8,639 nucleotides of DNA from Candidatus Methylomirabilota bacterium (GTDB lineage Bacteria > Methylomirabilota > Methylomirabilia > Methylomirabilales > 2-02-FULL-66-22). Shown here piece after piece: positions 5,351 through 8,639 of this stretch. The translations under genes were made by a program, and so were the position numbers. How positions within the stretch are numbered: the stretch's first letter is position 1; every line of letters begins with the position of its first letter. The notes below the pieces were generated by a model, which made no database searches, was not told where the DNA came from, and saw nothing but the letters and a program-made list of their open reading frames with translations. The DNA is taken from assembly GCA_016209725.1 (NCBI GenBank), contig JACQVO010000145.1:1-8639 (forward strand), in the 5' to 3' direction.

Positions 5351-6370
5351 ATGAAGGCCATCCTGGCGCGGCCATCGGGCGGTTTCGGTCTGTGCGAGGT
5401 TGAGCCGCCCTCCATTGGTCCCGGCGAGCTCCTGGTGGAGATGCGGGCCTGTGGCCTCTGTGGCACGGACCTGGCCAAGCTGGCCACGCCGCAGAAGTCC
5501 CGTGGGGTCTCTCTCGGCCACGAGGTGGCCGGCGTGGTGTGCGAGGTGGGTCCGGGGGTGACCCGCTTTGCGCCGGGCGATCGCGTCGTGGCCGCCCATC
5601 ACGTCCCCTGCGACACCTGCTGGGCTTGCCGACACGGCAACGAGTCCATGTGTCCGCAGTTCAAGGCGACGAACATCGACCCGTGCGGGTTCGCCGAACT
5701 GATTCGGATTCCCCGGCTGCACACGGAGCGGGTGACCATCCCCTTGCATGAAGGGATGTCCTACGATGTGGCGTCCTTCACCGAGCCATTGGCCTGCGCC
5801 GTGCGTGCCGTACAGCGATCCCAGGTCTTGCCCGGGGATCGCATCGCCGTGGTTGGCGGAGGCAGCATGGGCCTGCTGATCGCCCAGACCGTGGCCGCCC
5901 GTGGGGCAGAACCCGTCGTCCTGGATATCTCCGAGGCCAGGCTGGCCCTGGCTTCTGCCCTCCGGATCCGGACCACGATCAATCCCTCACGGGCGGACGC
6001 GCAGGAGGTCGTGGCGAAGATGACGAAGGGCACTGGCCTGGACGGTGCCATTCTCACCGTGGTGAGCGAACCCATCCTGGCTCAGGTGCAGCAGGCCCTG
6101 CGACCTGGCGGTCGCCTCAATATCTTTGCCGGGCCGACGGACGGCCCACGGCTCCCCGTGGACCTCGCCGACCTGTTCTACCGGGAGCTGGCCATCTTCT
6201 CGACCTACTCCTCGACGCCCGGCGCCCTGGGTGAGGCGTTCGAACTCCTGGCGGGCAATCGGGTCTCGGTCCTGCCGCTCATCAGCCACCGCCTCTCCCT
6301 GGCGGCGTTCGAGGAGGGCGTGGAGCTTCAACGGAGCGGGGCCGCAACCAAGGTGATCTTCCATCCATGA
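5351..6370 (+). CDS. Zinc-dependent medium-chain dehydrogenase (alcohol/polyol type)
   Basis: This 339-residue MDR-superfamily enzyme would oxidise an alcohol or polyol with NAD+. Catalytic zinc ligands are Cys37 in CGLCGTD, His57-Glu58 in GHEVAG and Glu145 in FTEPLACAV. The structural zinc site is the standard Cys87, 90, 93 and 101 (PCDTCWACRHGNESMC). The Rossmann motif GGGSMG lies at 169-174, and the Asp ending the second strand (VVLDISEAR) points to NAD rather than NADP. The ATG at 5351 gives the typical MKAI start. A TTG 15 bases upstream is an alternative; neither has a strong ribosome-binding site. It overlaps the next dehydrogenase by four bases. Overall it resembles sorbitol/threonine dehydrogenase-like proteins, but the substrate cannot be assigned. 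Confidence 0.92.
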   Translation: MKAILARPSGGFGLCEVEPPSIGPGELLVEMRACGLCGTDLAKLATPQKSRGVSLGHEVAGVVCEVGPGVTRFAPGDRVVAAHHVPCDTCWACRHGNESMCPQFKATNIDPCGFAELIRIPRLHTERVTIPLHEGMSYDVASFTEPLACAVRAVQRSQVLPGDRIAVVGGGSMGLLIAQTVAARGAEPVVLDISEARLALASALRIRTTINPSRADAQEVVAKMTKGTGLDGAILTVVSEPILAQVQQALRPGGRLNIFAGPTDGPRLPVDLADLFYRELAIFSTYSSTPGALGEAFELLAGNRVSVLPLISHRLSLAAFEEGVELQRSGAATKVIFHP

Positions 6371-7479
6371 CGTCCTCGGTGACATCCCGATCAGCCTCGG
6401 CAGGGGGGATGCCGGCGCACGGCCTGATGCGGGCGGCCGTCCTGCACGGGGCCGAAGACGTCCGCATGGAGGACGTCCCGATCCCGCTCCCCGGCCCGGG
6501 CGAGGTGCTGGCCCGCGTGGACGTGGCCTCCATAGATTTCACCGACCGCAAGGTGTACCAGCGCGGCCAGCACCCCATGATCAGGATTCCGGGCCTCTTC
6601 GGTCACGAGTGGGCGGGGACGATCGTGACGGTGGGCCCCGGCACCGAGGGACGCTGGCGTCCGGGCCAGCGAGTAGTGGCTGCCAACTCGGCCCCCTGTC
6701 TTGCCGAGGAAGGCCCCGTCTGCCGCCAGTGCCGGCGCGGCCGGCAGAGCATGTGCGAGGACCTGCAATACAACAACGGGGCCTTCGCTCCATTCATCCT
6801 GGTGCCCTCCCGGTTGGTGCGGATGAACCTCTACGAGATCGCCGCGGACATTCCCCCGGAGCGGATCGTCTTCGCAGAGCCGTACGCATGCGTCCTCCAC
6901 GCGGTTCGTCGTGTCCCCATCCATCCCCTGGACTCGGTGGTGATCCTGGGGTCGGGCCCCATGGGTCTCTTCTGGGTCATGGCCCTCCGCCGACGCTACG
7001 GTCCGGACTTGGTCATCGTCTCCCTGGATCACCAGGATGACCGGCTGACTGTGGCCAAGGCCATGGGGGCGAGCCACGCATTGAACACCAAGGGGCGGGC
7101 GGCGGCGGAGGCCCTTGGGGGGGCCACTGGCCGGCCGGATGCCGATGTCGTCATCGAGGTGATCGGCACAGTGGAGACCCACCGGGAGGCCCTGCGCCTC
7201 GTCGGTCGCGGCGGGGTCCTGGTCTCTTTCGGGGGTGTCGCCCCAGGGCAGGTGCTTCCCGTGGACATCGGGCGTCTCCACTACGAAGAGATCAGTGTTC
7301 TGCCGATCTATCATCACACCCCGGCCGACGTGACCGAGGCGGTGCGCCAGCTCGTGGCGGGCGAGGTTCCCGTCGAGCGGCTGATCACCGCGCGCCTCCC
7401 GCTCTCCGAATTGCGCCGGGCATTGCAGATGGTCGCCGACCGAACGAACCTCCGGACCGTTTTGATCCCGGACGCATGA
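6367..7479 (+). CDS. Zinc-binding medium-chain dehydrogenase, catalytic Cys replaced by Asp
   Basis: This is a second MDR-type dehydrogenase, 370 residues, probably NAD-dependent (Asp ends the second Rossmann strand in IVSLDHQDD). GHEWAG (His80-Glu81), FAEPYACV (Glu171) and GSGPMG (195-200) are conserved. The usual catalytic-zinc Cys in CGxCGTD is Asp57 here (ASIDFTD). Asp at this place is known in Haloferax glucose dehydrogenase, so zinc may still bind. The structural zinc loop is stretched: Cys111, then seven residues to Cys119, Cys122 and Cys130. The start overlaps the previous stop as ATGA, with AGGTGAT at 6351-6357, so the two are translationally coupled. ATGs at 6409 and 6427 are alternatives that would remove a 14-20 residue Ser-rich extension; MRAAVLHG at 6427 is the more family-like start. 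The two enzymes may act on related substrates. Confidence 0.9.
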   Translation: MTSSVTSRSASAGGMPAHGLMRAAVLHGAEDVRMEDVPIPLPGPGEVLARVDVASIDFTDRKVYQRGQHPMIRIPGLFGHEWAGTIVTVGPGTEGRWRPGQRVVAANSAPCLAEEGPVCRQCRRGRQSMCEDLQYNNGAFAPFILVPSRLVRMNLYEIAADIPPERIVFAEPYACVLHAVRRVPIHPLDSVVILGSGPMGLFWVMALRRRYGPDLVIVSLDHQDDRLTVAKAMGASHALNTKGRAAAEALGGATGRPDADVVIEVIGTVETHREALRLVGRGGVLVSFGGVAPGQVLPVDIGRLHYEEISVLPIYHHTPADVTEAVRQLVAGEVPVERLITARLPLSELRRALQMVADRTNLRTVLIPDA

Positions 7480-7652
7480 CTCGCAGCGGAGGGCGGTGGA
7501 GCCCCTCGGGATGGGTGCCGCGTCGGAACCGCCCGGCCGGGCGATGATGATCGTACCATCGTCACCACTGGCGCCGGAGATGGGTTTCGAGGTCTGAAGA
7601 GACGACGCAGGGAATACCGCTGGTGAATGGAGGGGGGGAAGGGACGACAGAG

Positions 7653-8555
7653 ATGCCTGGGACATCGCTCGGCTTCGTTGGACTCGGCGTGATGGGTGGG
7701 CCGATGGCCCGGAACCTGGTGAAGGCCGGCTATGCGGCCACCGGCTTCGATACGGATCGCCGACGGGTGGATCAGTTCGTGGCGGGTGGGGGTATGGCCG
7801 CGGCCTCGGCGGCTGATGTGGTCCGGACCGGCGAGATCGTGTTCCTCTCGCTCCCCACCGGGGATGTGGTCCGACACGTGGTCACGGGTGAGGGCGGGCT
7901 CGCCTCGGTTATGAGTTCCGGGACGACCATCGTGGATCTCAGTACCACGGAGGCCAAGGTTGCCCAGGACGCGGCAGCGGCCTGCGCGGCGCGTGGTATC
8001 ACCTTCCTGGATGCCCCCGTCAGCGGCGGCGAGCAGGGGGCCATTGACGCCACCCTGTCCATCATGGTGGGCGGAGATGCCGCAGCCTTCGCGCGCTGCC
8101 GGCCCATCCTCTCGCACCTGGGAAAGTCGGTCGTCCATATGGGCGGCAGCGGGATGGGGCAGGCGGCCAAACTCATCAACAACCTCATCGTGGCCGCCGG
8201 CTTCGCCGCCGTCTGCGAGGGATGGGCCTTGGCGGTCTAGGCCGGCCTGGACCCCGCCACCCTGCACGAGGCGATCAAGGGGGGGTGGGCCGGCTCGCGG
8301 GTCATGGAGGAAACGATCCCGCGCCTCTTGCAGCGAAACTTCGTCCCCGGCGGGACCGTGGATATCATGACCAAGGATATCGGCTACGCCTTGAATATGG
8401 CCAGGACTCTGGATCTGCCGGTCCCCGTCACAGCCTTGGTCCACGAGCTATTCCGCATGGCCAAAGCGCAGGGGAAGGGGCCGAAGGCCCAGCCGGTTCT
8501 CATCACGTTGTGGGAGGAATGGACGGGGATAAGAGTCGGCGGCGGGAAGAGCTAA
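7653..8555 (+). pseudogene. 3-hydroxyisobutyrate-dehydrogenase-like gene with in-frame amber codon
   Basis: A full-length (300-residue) beta-hydroxyacid dehydrogenase frame is broken only by TAG at 8238-8240 (codon 196). The family NAD(P)-dependently oxidises short beta-hydroxyacids such as 3-hydroxyisobutyrate or reduces tartronate semialdehyde. GFVGLGVMGGPM (7-18) is the Rossmann motif, DAPVSGG (120-126) is the substrate signature, and GMGQAAKLINN carries the catalytic Lys173 and Asn177. After the TAG the same frame continues into the typical all-helical domain (AGLDPATLHEAI, TKDIGYALNMA, LVHELF). Relatives usually have Lys, Arg or Glu where the TAG stands, so one base change explains it. 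There is no frameshift. Terminated there, the product would lack most of the C-terminal dimerisation domain. Options are a young pseudogene, a sequencing error or readthrough. The ATG at 7653 was chosen with AAGGGA at 7639-7644; a GTG at 7623 is an alternative. Confidence 0.85.
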
Positions 8556-8570
8556 GGACGAGAAGGAAAC

Positions 8571-8587
8571 CGCAGATTGCGCAGATT
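8571..8587. repeat. CGCAGATT tandem words
   Basis: CGCAGATT occurs at 8571-8578 and again at 8580-8587, a nine-base period. Words of this type are common dispersed intergenic repeats. They lie between the last stop codon and the C/G-rich hairpin. Confidence 0.4.
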
Positions 8588-8602
8588 CCACCCCCACCCG
8601 GC

Positions 8603-8626
8603 CCCTCCCCCCTCTGAGGGGGAGGG
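8603..8626. repeat. C/G-rich hairpin repeat after the last gene
   Basis: CCCTCCCCC (8603-8611) is the exact reverse complement of GGGGGAGGG (8618-8626), with a six-base loop CTCTGA. It is followed by more G-rich sequence running off the window. This form is typical of dispersed intergenic hairpins placed after genes in GC-rich bacteria. It could end or protect the transcript, but no T-run is present. Confidence 0.65.
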
Positions 8627-8639
8627 AATGGGAGGGGGG

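Noticed and set aside
5164..5403. 79-residue + strand ORF between the small protein and the first dehydrogenase
   Set aside because: It runs through the word repeat into the dehydrogenase in another frame, with no ribosome-binding site or family-like sequence.
1..8639. CRISPR array, tRNA, rRNA or transposase gene
   Set aside because: No regularly spaced repeats, cloverleaf, rRNA core sequence or transposase motif was seen on either strand.

Overview
The window is GC-rich DNA, probably chromosomal, from an uncultured bacterium. All recognisable genes lie on the + strand. Nearly every gene ends in TGA and one ends in TAA. Shine-Dalgarno sites are ordinary, and several junctions are short or overlap by 4 bases. 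The high GC, tandem zinc dehydrogenases and dispersed intergenic word repeats would fit a soil or subsurface lineage such as NC10/Rokubacteria or a deltaproteobacterial relative. That placement is inference only; no phylogenetic marker is present.

Layout. Positions 2-82 hold the tail of a DUF72-like gene, which overlaps a DEAD-box RNA helicase (79-1407). A small three-TPR protein follows (1445-1762). Next is a gene-free stretch of about 500 bases (1763-2261). Its first half is bounded by two related palindromes and holds further inverted and direct repeats. An aldo/keto reductase (2262-3323) and a small DUF971 protein with two CPCxxC motifs (3410-3769) come next. Sixteen bases later starts a DsbA-family thiol oxidoreductase (3786-4460). 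Two small proteins follow: a zinc-ribbon protein (4514-4897) and an unrecognised 67-residue protein (4964-5167). After a short repeat-bearing gap come two tandem, translationally coupled medium-chain zinc dehydrogenases (5351-6370 and 6367-7479). The last gene is a 3-hydroxyisobutyrate-dehydrogenase-type gene (7653-8555) with an in-frame amber codon. The window ends in a C/G-rich hairpin repeat.

Main discovery. The DsbA-like gene carries an in-frame TGA (3822-3824) exactly where the first cysteine of the CPWC redox motif belongs, giving U-P-W-C if read as selenocysteine. The reading frame continues through a complete DsbA fold, including the cis-proline loop (GIPT). A GC-rich hairpin with a GGUC apical sequence lies at the spacing expected of a bacterial SECIS element. 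A conventional start-to-stop caller would report only a truncated protein from an internal start. A second hairpin at the DUF971/DsbA junction covers the upstream stop codon and the downstream ribosome-binding site, which suggests coupled translation.

How the genes may work together. DUF971 and the selenoprotein look like a small redox or metal-handling pair. The aldo/keto reductase, the two zinc dehydrogenases and the beta-hydroxyacid dehydrogenase suggest a capacity to oxidise or reduce polyols, sugars or short hydroxyacids, but no substrate can be read from the sequence. The amber codon in the last gene is a caution: stop codons do arise here in otherwise intact genes, so the TGA claim rests on its exact position and on the hairpin.
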